Shown here one piece after another: positions 1 through 8,385 of a DNA stretch of 64,000 bases. How positions within the stretch are numbered: position 1 is the stretch's first letter; each line of letters starts with the position of its first letter. Position numbers and translations under genes: made by a program. The stretch covers positions 496,001 through 560,000 of the forward strand of contig NZ_CP011114.1 in the NCBI RefSeq assembly GCF_000993825.1, in the 5' to 3' direction. Source of the DNA: Paenibacillus durus ATCC 35681 (GTDB lineage Bacteria; Bacillota; Bacilli; Paenibacillales; Paenibacillaceae). The notes below the pieces were generated by a model. It searched no databases. It worked only from the letters and a program-made list of their open reading frames with translations, and had not been told where the DNA came from.

Positions 1-1
1 C

Positions 2-976
2 GGAAACGTTTCGGTTATTCCAAAGCTGAATCTCCATATAAGAGAGGGAGAATTTTTTACATTTCTAGGACCGTCCGGCTGCGGAAAGACAACGATTCTA
101 CGCAGTCTGGTCGGTTTTATCAAGCCTACAAGCGGGCAAATTTTGCTGGGAAGTCAGGACATTACGAATGTTCCAATCGAAAAGAGAGGAATCAGCATGG
201 TATTTCAGAGCTATGCCCTGTTTCCGACTTTGAACGTATACGAGAATATCGCCTTCGGGCTGCGTGTCAAGAAAATCCCCTCCTCCCGTCTGGATATAGA
301 AGTCCGCGATATTGCGCAAAAAGTAGATTTAAGCGAGGAGCAGCTCTTCAAGAAAGTGTCCGAATTGTCCGGCGGACAACAGCAGCGGGTAGCCATTGCC
401 AGAGCGCTTGTGCTTAAACCCAGCATTCTGGTATTGGACGAGCCTTTGTCCAATCTGGACGCCAAGCTTCGGGTGCAACTGCGCAACGAACTGAAGAGTC
501 TGCAGAAGAAGTTTGGCATTACCACGATTTATGTTACTCATGATCAGGAGGAAGCGCTGACTCTTTCGGACCGGATCGCGGTGTTTCATCAAGGCGCTGC
601 CGAGCAGGTAGGGACGCCGCAGGAGATTTATAACCATTCGGCGACCGAGTTCGTCTGCAACTTTATTGGGAGCAGCAATCTTTTGGACCCCGTTATTACC
701 GAAGGGCCGTTAAAGCCTTGGGCAGAACCGAACAAGAATGTTTATATCCGTAATGAAAAAGTCAGCCTGCAGCCTTTTCCGGATAGTGAAACTGTGGTTG
801 CGCTTAAAGGAAGAATTGTGGAGCAGGAATTCTACGGAGTATACACCAAATATACGATTGAGACCGCCGGTTACGGAACGCTCAAATGTGTGGAAACCGC
901 AAACAGCCTTAACTGCCGCGCGGTAGGAGACGAAGTTGAGGTTAATATCAATGTCAAAGATATTTTGCAGTATTAG
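2..976 (+). CDS. ABC transporter ATP-binding protein, Fbp/Pot type (5' partial)
   Basis: This is the nucleotide-binding subunit of a binding-protein-dependent importer; it hydrolyses ATP on the inner membrane face. The reading frame is already open at base 2, so the true start lies before the window; 324 residues are visible. Walker A (GPSGCGKT) is at nt 68-91, followed by a Q-loop (VFQSYALFP), the signature LSGGQQQR, Walker B (ILVLDEPLSNLDA) and the H-loop YVTHDQEEA. About 90 residues after the ABC domain resemble the beta-rich TOBE-like tail of this family. The fused two-domain permease starts 18 bases downstream, the FbpB/FbpC arrangement seen for ferric iron, and also for thiamine and phosphonate, importers. 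The ATPase family is certain; the substrate is inferred. Confidence 0.9.
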   Translation, partial: GNVSVIPKLNLHIREGEFFTFLGPSGCGKTTILRSLVGFIKPTSGQILLGSQDITNVPIEKRGISMVFQSYALFPTLNVYENIAFGLRVKKIPSSRLDIEVRDIAQKVDLSEEQLFKKVSELSGGQQQRVAIARALVLKPSILVLDEPLSNLDAKLRVQLRNELKSLQKKFGITTIYVTHDQEEALTLSDRIAVFHQGAAEQVGTPQEIYNHSATEFVCNFIGSSNLLDPVITEGPLKPWAEPNKNVYIRNEKVSLQPFPDSETVVALKGRIVEQEFYGVYTKYTIETAGYGTLKCVETANSLNCRAVGDEVEVNINVKDILQY

Positions 977-994
977 ACGAAAGGGGGACTATCA

Positions 995-2704
995 ATGAAT
1001 ATGCCTAAACTCAGATCCGCCTTATCGTCAGTCAATCTTACGGCCTGTCTCATGTTTGCTTTTCTTGGCTGGTTTATCGTCACTTTTCTGATTTATCCCA
1101 ATCTTAACGTATATTACGAGATTTTCTTTGAAGGTGGCAAGTTCTCGCTGGATGCGGTGCATAAATTAATATCGTCCGAACGGGCAATGAACAGCTTGTA
1201 TAACAGCTTCATCCTTGCCGGATCACTAATCGTTACGGTCAATGCAGCCGGCATTTTTTTGGTTCTGGTTACGGAGTATTTTGACATTAAGGGTGCTAAA
1301 GTTCTAAAGCTCGGCTATTTCACTACGCTGGTTTACAGCGGAGTCGTACTTGTGTCCGGGTATAAATTTGTATACGGGGAATCCGGCTTCATAACCAAGC
1401 TTCTGTCCTTTCTGTTCCCCGGTTTTGATGTCAATTGGTTTCACGGGTATGGAGCGGTACTGTTTGTCATGACATTTGCCTGCACATCCAATCATGTCAT
1501 CTTCTTGACCAATGCGCTCCGAAAGCTGGATTTTCAAACCGTTGAAGCGGCGAAAAATATGGGAGCCTCCACCTTTTATATACTTAGGCGTGTAGTATTG
1601 CCGGTGCTGAAGCCGACGATTTTTGCGCTGACCATTTTGCTTTTTCTTACCGGACTCGGGGCGACATCGGCGCCGCTGATTTTGGGAGGGACGGAATTCC
1701 AGACCATTACGCCCATGATTCTTACCTTTGCGAGAAGCGTAACCTCCAAGGATTTAGCGGCTCTTCTGGCTCTTATTCTTGGAGTGGCCACGCTGCTGCT
1801 TCTGACTCTGATGATCCGGTTTGAGAAAAACGGGAACTTCATGTCGGTATCCAAAGTAAAGTCCACGCTGGTGAAACAAAAAATAAACAACAGATTTGGC
1901 AGCATACTGGTTCACATCGCTGCGTATATCCTGTTTGCCGTTTATACCATCCCCGTTTTGCTTATTATTTTGTTTTCATTTACCAATGCCCGGAGTATTT
2001 CTACTGCCACGCTGTCTCCCGGTGTATTCACGCTGGATAATTATATCACCGTGTTTTCAAATATGACCGCATTCAAGCCGTATCTGGTCAGCATCTGCTA
2101 TGCGGCGGCGGCTTCTTTGGCCGTAGTTGTGCTGTCATTGATGGCTTCGCGAATCTTGCATAAGTATGGGAATATCTGGGGTCGTATACTGGAGTATTCA
2201 TTGCTGATTCCCTGGATGCTGCCCTCTACGCTGATCGCCATCGGCCTGATTGTCACCTTTGACACACCCAAGCCGATTTTGGGTAATACTGTGCTGCTGG
2301 GTACGCTCTGGCTGCTGCTTATCGCTTATGTAATCGTTCATATTCCATTTACGCTCAGGATGGTGAAGGCATCCTTTTTCAGTATTGACAGCAATCTGGA
2401 AGACGCCGCCAAGAATTTGGGAGCCCGTTCTTTCTATTCGTTCAGGAGAGTGCTGCTGCCGATTATTCTTCCCTCAACCTTGGCAGTCCTGGCTCTCAAT
2501 TTCAATGGCATCCTTGCGGATTATGATCTTACAGTGTTTCTGTACCATCCGCTATACCAGCCCCTGGGCGTTGTAATCAAAAATAGCACCGATGCTCAGG
2601 CGCTGGCCGACACTCAGGCGTTAACCCTGGTGTATTCCGTAATCTTGATGGTGATGTCCGCCATTACCCTGTATGGTGTATACGGAAGAAAGAGCCGCGG
2701 ATGA
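995..2704 (+). CDS. Fused two-domain ABC permease, FbpB-like (ferric iron or related)
   Basis: Integral membrane permease of 569 residues with about twelve hydrophobic segments. Two permease halves lie in tandem, each carrying its own EAA-type loop for ATPase contact (around NMGASTFYILRR and NLGARSFYSFRR). A single chain with both halves is typical of FbpB-type iron and some AfuB/ThiP systems rather than of MalF/MalG sugar importers. The start is ATG with the RBS GAAAGGGGG about 7 bases ahead. It is co-transcribed with the ATPase upstream; the binding-protein gene would lie before the window. The stop codon coincides with the edge of a fragment similar to the downstream SLH gene, so the extreme C-terminus may have been altered. 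Iron as substrate is an inference. Confidence 0.87.
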   Translation: MNMPKLRSALSSVNLTACLMFAFLGWFIVTFLIYPNLNVYYEIFFEGGKFSLDAVHKLISSERAMNSLYNSFILAGSLIVTVNAAGIFLVLVTEYFDIKGAKVLKLGYFTTLVYSGVVLVSGYKFVYGESGFITKLLSFLFPGFDVNWFHGYGAVLFVMTFACTSNHVIFLTNALRKLDFQTVEAAKNMGASTFYILRRVVLPVLKPTIFALTILLFLTGLGATSAPLILGGTEFQTITPMILTFARSVTSKDLAALLALILGVATLLLLTLMIRFEKNGNFMSVSKVKSTLVKQKINNRFGSILVHIAAYILFAVYTIPVLLIILFSFTNARSISTATLSPGVFTLDNYITVFSNMTAFKPYLVSICYAAAASLAVVVLSLMASRILHKYGNIWGRILEYSLLIPWMLPSTLIAIGLIVTFDTPKPILGNTVLLGTLWLLLIAYVIVHIPFTLRMVKASFFSIDSNLEDAAKNLGARSFYSFRRVLLPIILPSTLAVLALNFNGILADYDLTVFLYHPLYQPLGVVIKNSTDAQALADTQALTLVYSVILMVMSAITLYGVYGRKSRG

Positions 2705-2840
2705 TCATCCGGCATCTGTAATTATACCCTCAAACCCGTAAACCGTTTCCGGTACAGAGCCACCTGTACTGCTTCCGCCTCCTGAGTCTGCCGATGTCCC
2801 TGCGGCAATTGATACATGTATTTCCGGCGGCAGACATAAG
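2702..2840 (-). pseudogene. Remnant of an SLH-protein paralogue
   Basis: Read on the minus strand this stretch encodes a short peptide containing ETVYGFEGIITDAG preceded by a Gly/Ser-rich linker. It matches in order and spacing the linker and carboxypeptidase-regulatory-like segment (QTVYGFEGRITDVDDQP) of the SLH protein downstream. DNA identity is obvious across about 80 bases against roughly 5171-5250, including a shared run CCCTCAAACCCGTAAAC. No start codon or other domain is left. It abuts the stop codon of the upstream permease gene exactly. I read it as the relic of a duplicated surface-protein gene, lost by deletion. Confidence 0.6.
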
Positions 2841-2876
2841 CTCTCTTATAGGCTTGTTTAAAGGAGAGGGCTTTTC

Positions 2877-3437
2877 TTGATTGAAACTCTGTTTGGCAGT
2901 TTTTTTCATCAATGGCGACTGTTCTGGGAGTGGTTCCGATGCTGTTCGTGCGGGAGCTGTTATTGATGTCGAGAATAAGCCGTGGTATACCAGCATGGAC
3001 GCCAAAGCGCTTCTGGTTCTGATTGCGCTCTTATTCACAACATACCGGAGGGACTCAGCACAGGCTTCAGCTATGCCAGTGGACAGTCCAGTCTCGGACC
3101 GATGGTGGGTATCGCGATCGGTGCCCAGAACATGCCGGAGGGGTTGGTTCTCGCCGTATTCCTGCTGAACTCCAAAACAAGCAAATTGAAGGCATTGGCC
3201 TTTGTCACGCTTACCGGATTGATGGAGATGGCCTCTGCAGTGCTTGGTTATTTCACAGCAGTTCCATTCGGAATGTCGTCGGTTATGGCTTGGCGTTTGC
3301 GGCGGGGAGCGATTCTGTATATCGTATATAAAGAGCTGATTCCCGAAAGTCATGGGCACGGCTATGAACGGCCCTCAACCTATTCCTTTATCGCCGGACT
3401 TCTGGCTATGGTTTATAGTACGCATCTATTTGGCTGA
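2877..3437 (+). pseudogene. ZIP-family metal transporter, heavily frameshifted
   Basis: Pieces of a ZIP (zinc/iron) permease appear in order but in three frames. A good RBS (AAGGAGAGGG, 2861-2870) precedes TTG at 2877 and the peptide IETLFGSFF. The frame then shifts to MATVLGVVPMLFVREL, then to WYTSMDAKALLVLIAL, then to the metal-binding motifs HNIPEGLSTG and AQNMPEGL, then to GYGLAFAAG, and finally to AILYIVYKELIPESHGHG and the end. That is about five shifts, and the segment expected between the first helix and the TM3-4 loop is missing. The visible coding length is well under the usual 240-270 residues. The gene cannot yield a functional transporter. Its preserved order shows recent decay. 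Confidence 0.8.
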
Positions 3438-3466
3438 ACGGATAAGAAGCCTTTAAGTGAACCCTA

Positions 3467-3539
3467 CCTAAGCCAAACAGGCTGAGCCGGCTGTTCAGAT
3501 CTTTTATTCTGAACGGCTGCTGCCAGGAGGCTCGCCAAT
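3467..3539. repeat. Palindromic dispersed repeat, copy 1 (one arm deleted)
   Basis: This copy begins CCTAAGCCAAACAGG and ends AGGAGGCTCGCCAAT. It matches the longer copy at 6848-6948 except for a 29-base gap and one extra T. The gap lies between two AGCCG direct repeats, which is what slippage deletion leaves, and it removed the left arm of the hairpin. The two copies flank the SLH gene. Confidence 0.8.
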
Positions 3540-3541
3540 CT

Positions 3542-3587
3542 AAGCCTCTCATGAGTTCAATGAACTTATGGGAGGCTTCTTTTTTTA
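3542..3587 (+). terminator. Intrinsic terminator after the ZIP pseudogene
   Basis: The arms AAGCCTC and GAGGCTT, extended by an inner AGTTCA/TGAACT pairing, form a hairpin that runs into a tract of seven or more T on the plus strand. It would stop plus-strand transcription coming from the transporter and pseudogene region. Confidence 0.8.
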
Positions 3588-3610
3588 GATAAGGTTCTGA
3601 TGAACGAATA

Positions 3611-3653
3611 TAAAGAAGCCCTTCCGGCTTCCCTGAGGGAAGCTGAAAGGGCT
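3611..3653 (-). terminator. Intrinsic terminator of the SLH gene
   Basis: A strong hairpin with arms AGCCCTT..GCTTCCC and GGGAAGC..AAGGGCT and a three-base loop lies about 35 bases past the SLH stop codon. On the minus strand it is followed by a T-rich run (TTCTTTATATTC). Confidence 0.7.
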
Positions 3654-3686
3654 GAAAAAAGGGGGATCGTCCCCTGCTAGGGCTAG

Positions 3687-6590
3687 TTAGCCAACTTGTT
3701 GTAGCGCATGGTCCAAGCTAAGCAATGCATTCAAGTATTCTTCCGGTGTGGATTGCGGGTTATCTATAACAAGCTCAGCTTGATCAATGGCAGCCTGTAA
3801 ATTGGCGTCATTGAGTCCTTCGTTCCGTCCGCGGGCGAAAGCAACTCTGCTGTTCAACACGGATTCTACCGTAGGAACGGTCAAAATAAGCTCTTTCGTT
3901 ACAGAGGAGAACCCACGTCTAAGTTGCAGCGTGACCTTGTATTGAACGGGTTCAAGCGTTCCATTATATCCGTTCAGATATACCTTGCTGTTGTCGTTCT
4001 TCAGATAGACATCGTCACTGACCGTCGAGACCGGCTCCAGACCGATGACTTTAACCTGTAAGTCCGGAGGCAGAAGCACTTCCGGATCTGCCAAATATAC
4101 ATCTTGGTATACCGCTAAAGTTACGGGTACCTCATGGTCGGCAAAAGCGGCGGCAACCGTTGTTTTTAGTTCCGCATACTCCGCTTCTCCTAGTATAGTT
4201 ACTGGTAAAAGAGGGCTCTCTCCCATGACAGGACGGGTTATTGAAACATAAATAGTGCTGCTACCTGTTCCGAGATCCAGACCACTCAACTTCACGCTGT
4301 TAGAGCCAGCCTGAACAGGAGCGGATTGCGCGATAAGATTGTAATAATCATTGTACACATTAACAACTTCTCCTGCGGAAAGACCGCCCACTGTTACAAC
4401 GTCGGTTGCTCCGGGATTATTCTCTACATTGATGCTATCAGATACCGGTCTAGCGTTAACCATTCCTTCATCAAAATCTTCATTGGCGCGAGGCTCGGTT
4501 TCCGTCAGTTCGTTCTTGTCCTCAAAATCTAAGCTGCCGCCGTTTACCGTCATATTAAATACATTCCAATAGATTTCTTTGCCGCTTCCAGCCGGAATAT
4601 GATAAATCTTGACTGGTGTCGCATTGGAACCATTATAGATTTCTACCTTGGCGCCCGAAGCGGATAAGGTATCGGCTCCACCCGGTCCGTTACCGCTGTA
4701 GTTGTGGACATAGAAAGTGTACGTTCCGTCCACACGCTTGCGTATTGTAGTCGTTTCAGGTCCATATGAATCAGTATCATCGTGATCCAGATCGGCGTAG
4801 AGTTCGCCGTTGTATCCATATTTCTTATCGGCGTACCATGTATGGAAGGCCTTATTATTCGGCGTTGGCCCGACAAGGTGAGAGTCTTCATCGAGTGGCT
4901 TCTCGTTCCAGGTGAGCACGATTCGAATCTCGTCGGCAGCCGGAATTTTGATGGCCGTGGCGTTTTGTTCCGTATTCTTATAATCGCTAAGCGAAACGCC
5001 CACGACATAAGTTGTAATAAAGCCCGGTTTGACCAGTTCCCCGGTGTAGATGCCAGGAGCCAGGTTGGCAAAATAATAGCCATACGTATCCGTTACGACG
5101 GTGGCGGCAATATCGCCTGAGGTAACTCCCAAGCCTCTGCGGAAATGAATGGTCATATCAGCAACCGGTTGATCATCCACATCTGTAATTCTGCCCTCAA
5201 ACCCGTAAACGGTTTGCGTGACAGGGCTGCTGCTTCCGCTTCCTGGGTCTACCGGTATCCCAATGACAACTGTTACATTAGCAGCCCGAACCACATTGGC
5301 CGGAGTCTGCGAGATGGTTGAACCGGAAACATTAATAATGGCTGTACCGATTGAACCCTGTCCGGTGACTCTGACGGGAGCATTCAGAATCAGCGTATTA
5401 ACGCTGGCTCCTGCAGCGATATCGATGCCTGTATTCGAGGCAGAGGAAGCAACCTGCAGATTTTGAATAGAGCCTGCGGTCAGATTGACCCGGATAGAGG
5501 CGGCAAATACATCCACTGTCTCAAAGGTTCCCGCCAAACCAACCTGAGCATTCGCCGGTATCAGTGCGGAAAGGTTGACCTGCCCGAAACCGTTACCACT
5601 GCCAGGACCCTCCTCTAGGAGCGCACCGGATTGAAGCGTAATCTGCTGGACAGAGCCGGAGCCCTCGGTGACAATGCGGATGCTTCCGTCCTGTTTGTTC
5701 ACGATTACGGTTACCAGCACAGAATCATCCACATGGATACTGTTCTTTCCGCCGCCGTTAATCGTAGTCGTTCCTTTAACTGTGACGTTTTTCAAAGTGA
5801 TGTCGCCTTTGCCTACCTCTTCGCCGATGATCAGATTACCGTTAATTACGGTATTTCTGAGAACAATGTCCGGCGCATTGAGATATACGGAGCCGGTGAT
5901 TGTGGCGATTCCAGTCTCCGGACCGTAACTTCCTGCCTTATCGTAAACGACGGTTTTACTGGCTGCGCGCGTCTTAAGCGCCCGGTCCAGAACGACAACC
6001 GCTTCAGCTCTTGTGGCGGTCTGCAACGGTCTAAACTTCCCGCTGTATCCTTTCATAAGTCCGGCTTCAACTACAGCTGAAATTTTGCCGATACTCCATG
6101 CCCGGCTAGCTTGGGTATCTGTAAATGAGGCAGGAGAAGATGATTCCTTCAGCTGCAGCAGAGAGGAAACAACAACTGCCAGTTCCTCCCGGGTAAGAGG
6201 CTTATTCGGCTTAAAAGTCTTGTCCGTATAGCCGGTTATGTATCCCGCCGCCACTGCCTTGGCAACATCGTTATAATACCAATCTGCTTCCTTAACGTCT
6301 TTGTACGAGATGGCGGCTGTATTGGTATAGCCGAATGATTTGTTAATCAGTGCTGTAAACTCTGCGCGGGTAATTTTGTGATCCGGCTTAAGCGATCCGT
6401 CCTGGTATCCTGCAATTAACCCCTGCTGCTGCCACTCTTTAAGAGTGCTTTCTGCCCAGTGGCCCGCAGTATCGCTTGCTTTGCCCGAATTGACGTCAGC
6501 CGCAAAAGCTTGGCCGAATGAAGCCAAACTCATGCATACAATCAGCATTACCATGAGACTCTTTTTCAAAATGCTATTCTTTTTTCTCAC
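3687..6590 (-). CDS. SLH-domain multidomain cell-surface protein
   Basis: Secreted protein of 967 residues, anchored non-covalently to the wall by three N-terminal SLH domains (about 40-85, 98-145 and 155-205). The signal peptide ends at AFA-ADVNSG near residue 30. Next come a repetitive beta-strand segment (about 215-450) resembling right-handed beta-helix or polymer-forming folds, a Gly/Ser linker, a carboxypeptidase-regulatory-like domain (about 458-545), a domain like YfaP/DUF2135 (about 555-690, with LTWNEKPLDEDSHLVGP), beta-sandwich-like sequence, and a helical FIVAR-like tail (about 915-967). The start is GTG with a GGTGGGGTG RBS. No catalytic motif is evident, so a structural or binding role is likely. 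Palindromic repeats flank the gene, and a relic paralogue lies beyond the pseudogene. Confidence 0.88.
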   Translation of the reverse strand: MRKKNSILKKSLMVMLIVCMSLASFGQAFAADVNSGKASDTAGHWAESTLKEWQQQGLIAGYQDGSLKPDHKITRAEFTALINKSFGYTNTAAISYKDVKEADWYYNDVAKAVAAGYITGYTDKTFKPNKPLTREELAVVVSSLLQLKESSSPASFTDTQASRAWSIGKISAVVEAGLMKGYSGKFRPLQTATRAEAVVVLDRALKTRAASKTVVYDKAGSYGPETGIATITGSVYLNAPDIVLRNTVINGNLIIGEEVGKGDITLKNVTVKGTTTINGGGKNSIHVDDSVLVTVIVNKQDGSIRIVTEGSGSVQQITLQSGALLEEGPGSGNGFGQVNLSALIPANAQVGLAGTFETVDVFAASIRVNLTAGSIQNLQVASSASNTGIDIAAGASVNTLILNAPVRVTGQGSIGTAIINVSGSTISQTPANVVRAANVTVVIGIPVDPGSGSSSPVTQTVYGFEGRITDVDDQPVADMTIHFRRGLGVTSGDIAATVVTDTYGYYFANLAPGIYTGELVKPGFITTYVVGVSLSDYKNTEQNATAIKIPAADEIRIVLTWNEKPLDEDSHLVGPTPNNKAFHTWYADKKYGYNGELYADLDHDDTDSYGPETTTIRKRVDGTYTFYVHNYSGNGPGGADTLSASGAKVEIYNGSNATPVKIYHIPAGSGKEIYWNVFNMTVNGGSLDFEDKNELTETEPRANEDFDEGMVNARPVSDSINVENNPGATDVVTVGGLSAGEVVNVYNDYYNLIAQSAPVQAGSNSVKLSGLDLGTGSSTIYVSITRPVMGESPLLPVTILGEAEYAELKTTVAAAFADHEVPVTLAVYQDVYLADPEVLLPPDLQVKVIGLEPVSTVSDDVYLKNDNSKVYLNGYNGTLEPVQYKVTLQLRRGFSSVTKELILTVPTVESVLNSRVAFARGRNEGLNDANLQAAIDQAELVIDNPQSTPEEYLNALLSLDHALQQVG

Positions 6591-6847
6591 TTGCCAAACA
6601 CCCCACCAGTCTTTATTTGATTTAGTTTACTTTTAACTGAAATAGACCGATAGTCCTCCCTTCTTTGGTAATGAATACATTTTTATTATCGGAATCCATA
6701 TGAGACAAATGAATCATTTTGTTAAATGAATGCATAGATATGTTAAAAAATAGGTATTTAGACATGGGTTTATTCGTATAAATGAAGGGTAAATAACTTG
6801 GTTTATTTTTTCGAAAGGATCATGTTTACGTGGATGTGCAGCTAGTG
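6591..6847. other. AT-rich upstream region of the SLH gene
   Basis: No gene is visible here. The region is AT-rich and presumably holds the SLH gene promoter on the minus strand, but I could not pick out a convincing -35/-10 pair. Confidence 0.5.
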
Positions 6848-6948
6848 CCTAAGCCAAACAGGATGAGCCGACATATTATAAAGCGAGCCTCCTTAGCCGG
6901 CTGTTCAGATCTTTATCCTGAACGGCTGCTGCCAGGAGGCTCGCCAAT
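6848..6948. repeat. Palindromic dispersed repeat, copy 2 (complete)
   Basis: Complete 101-base copy. Perfect 11-base outer arms (GCGAGCCTCCT and AGGAGGCTCGC) enclose a second imperfect stem (CTGTTCAG..CTGAAC). The left arm is missing in copy 1 at 3467-3539. The layout resembles a REP- or MITE-like element. It lies just past the sugar-binding lipoprotein gene, so it may also act as a transcript end. No transposase is nearby. Confidence 0.8.
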
Positions 6949-6953
6949 TATTG

Positions 6954-6973
6954 ATAAGGCCTACGGGCCTTAT
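6954..6973 (-). terminator. Hairpin at the end of the sugar-binding protein gene
   Basis: The arms ATAAGGCC and GGCCTTAT with a TACG loop overlap the stop codon of the lipoprotein gene. No clear U-tract follows, so termination may rely on the adjacent palindromic repeat. Confidence 0.4.
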
Positions 6974-8277
6974 TATTGTTTTACGATGTCTTGAACGGCT
7001 TTATCCAGCTTATCAAGCAGCTGATCGCGATTGATCTGGCCGCCCAGATATTCCTGCATTGCGGCGCCGAAGCCTTGAGTCACGCCATCCGGGAATCTGT
7101 CCCAGTTCCAGCTCAGAGCCGTCTTCGATTGTTCCTGTACGGCTACGGCGACTTGGCCGATATCTTCAGCGGTGGTCGGAATGTTGGACAGAGCCGGAAT
7201 GAATTTAAAGTCTTTGGTCAAATATTTCTTGCCGGTTTCCGAGGTGACCATCCAATTGAGGAAGGCCTTGGCTTCTTCCGGATGAGCCGATTTGCTGTTC
7301 ACGATCCAGTTGTTCGGCACGCCGACGTAGATATGTCCTTCTTTGTCGCTAATCGGAAGCGGCAGCAGGCCGAGCTTCAGCGCAGGATCAATCTTGTCGA
7401 TGTCTCCTTGCGTCCAGTTGCCTTGCATCATCATGGCTGCTTTGCCTGAGGCGAAATCGGCGACTTGGGTCGCATAGTCGGTAGTCACTTTATTGTCTTG
7501 GGCGTTGTTGAAGATAACATCCACAAGATCCAGCCATTGCTTGAACACTTCATTGCCTTTGATCGTTTGTTTGCCCGCTTTCAAATCTTCGATGTACGCA
7601 GCCGGATCGGGTTGGTTGGCCATCGCCACATTTACAAGGTGAATACCCAGCGACCACCATTCATTGGTTGCTTCAAAAGGGGTGATGCCGGCGGCTTTCA
7701 GCTTGGCGACTGCATCTTTGAGCTGCGGCAGTGTCTTCGGTTCTTCGGTAATGCCCGCTTTGGCGAACAGGTCCTTGTTGTAGATCAGACCATAGCCTTC
7801 CACGTTCATCGGCAGGCCGTACAGCTTGCCGTCCACGGTTGTAGGAATCTTGGAAGTATCGATCAAACTGCTTGCCCAAGGCTGGTCCGACAGGTCGGTT
7901 GCCCGGTCCATATAAGGGACAAGTGCGGCGAAACCGCCGTTGTTGAAGATTTCAGGCTCCGATCCGGAAGCGATTTCAGCCTTCAACAGCGCGCCGTAGT
8001 CTTCCCCGCCGCCATGGGTTTCCACTTCAACCTTGACTCCGGTTTCCTTCTGATACTCTTCGGCAAGGGCATTGAGTTGTTCGGCGATCTCTACTTTGAA
8101 CTGGAATACTTTGATCGTCACATCTTTTTTGGGCGCTTCCGATGCCGCAGGAGCCGCGGTCCCTGATGTGCCGCTGTTCGTGCCCTCGGCGGCGGAATTG
8201 TTATTCCCCCCGTTGCCGCAACCCGCAATAATAAGGACGCAAACGATTGCGATTAGAAATGCGAACCGTTTCTTCAT
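6973..8277 (-). CDS. Carbohydrate ABC importer, substrate-binding lipoprotein
   Basis: Family 1 extracellular solute-binding protein of 434 residues that captures a sugar and delivers it to the permease pair encoded upstream. The signal peptide ends in a lipobox (IAGC, lipidated Cys20) followed by an Asn/Ser/Ala-rich linker. Family features include an ETHGGGEDYGALLKAE stretch, the GKAAMMMQGNW segment and a C-terminal Trp-rich region. RBS AGGGAGG precedes ATG. It is the last gene of the permease-permease-lipoprotein operon, with a 108-base gap that contains a cre-like palindrome. The divergent YesMN pair probably controls it. The sugar cannot be read from sequence. Confidence 0.9.
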   Translation of the reverse strand: MKKRFAFLIAIVCVLIIAGCGNGGNNNSAAEGTNSGTSGTAAPAASEAPKKDVTIKVFQFKVEIAEQLNALAEEYQKETGVKVEVETHGGGEDYGALLKAEIASGSEPEIFNNGGFAALVPYMDRATDLSDQPWASSLIDTSKIPTTVDGKLYGLPMNVEGYGLIYNKDLFAKAGITEEPKTLPQLKDAVAKLKAAGITPFEATNEWWSLGIHLVNVAMANQPDPAAYIEDLKAGKQTIKGNEVFKQWLDLVDVIFNNAQDNKVTTDYATQVADFASGKAAMMMQGNWTQGDIDKIDPALKLGLLPLPISDKEGHIYVGVPNNWIVNSKSAHPEEAKAFLNWMVTSETGKKYLTKDFKFIPALSNIPTTAEDIGQVAVAVQEQSKTALSWNWDRFPDGVTQGFGAAMQEYLGGQINRDQLLDKLDKAVQDIVKQ

Positions 8278-8294
8278 TTTTCTGCCTCCCTGTT

Positions 8295-8310
8295 TTGTAA
8301 GTGCTTACAA
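8295..8310. promoter_or_regulatory. cre-like palindrome before the lipoprotein gene
   Basis: TTGTAAGTGCTTACAA has perfect 7-base arms and differs from the CcpA cre consensus (TGWAANCGNTNWCA) mainly by TG at the centre. It lies 18 bases before the start codon, inside the operon, where CcpA binding could lower expression of the binding protein. Confidence 0.45.
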
Positions 8311-8385
8311 CATGATCGTAATTCAATGTGACGCATGCCAACACTTAATATTTTGTCTGAAAAGGTGGATATTGTTGCTGGCATG

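Noticed and set aside
1..13. GGAAACGTTTC at the window edge resembles the fructan repressor operator.
   Set aside because: It lies inside the coding frame of the Fbp-type ATPase. A palindromic hexamer core by chance is more likely.
2730..3359. Minus-strand open frame of 209 codons over the ZIP pseudogene.
   Set aside because: It contains only out-of-frame translation of the pseudogene and the SLH relic. ZIP motifs appear on the plus strand.
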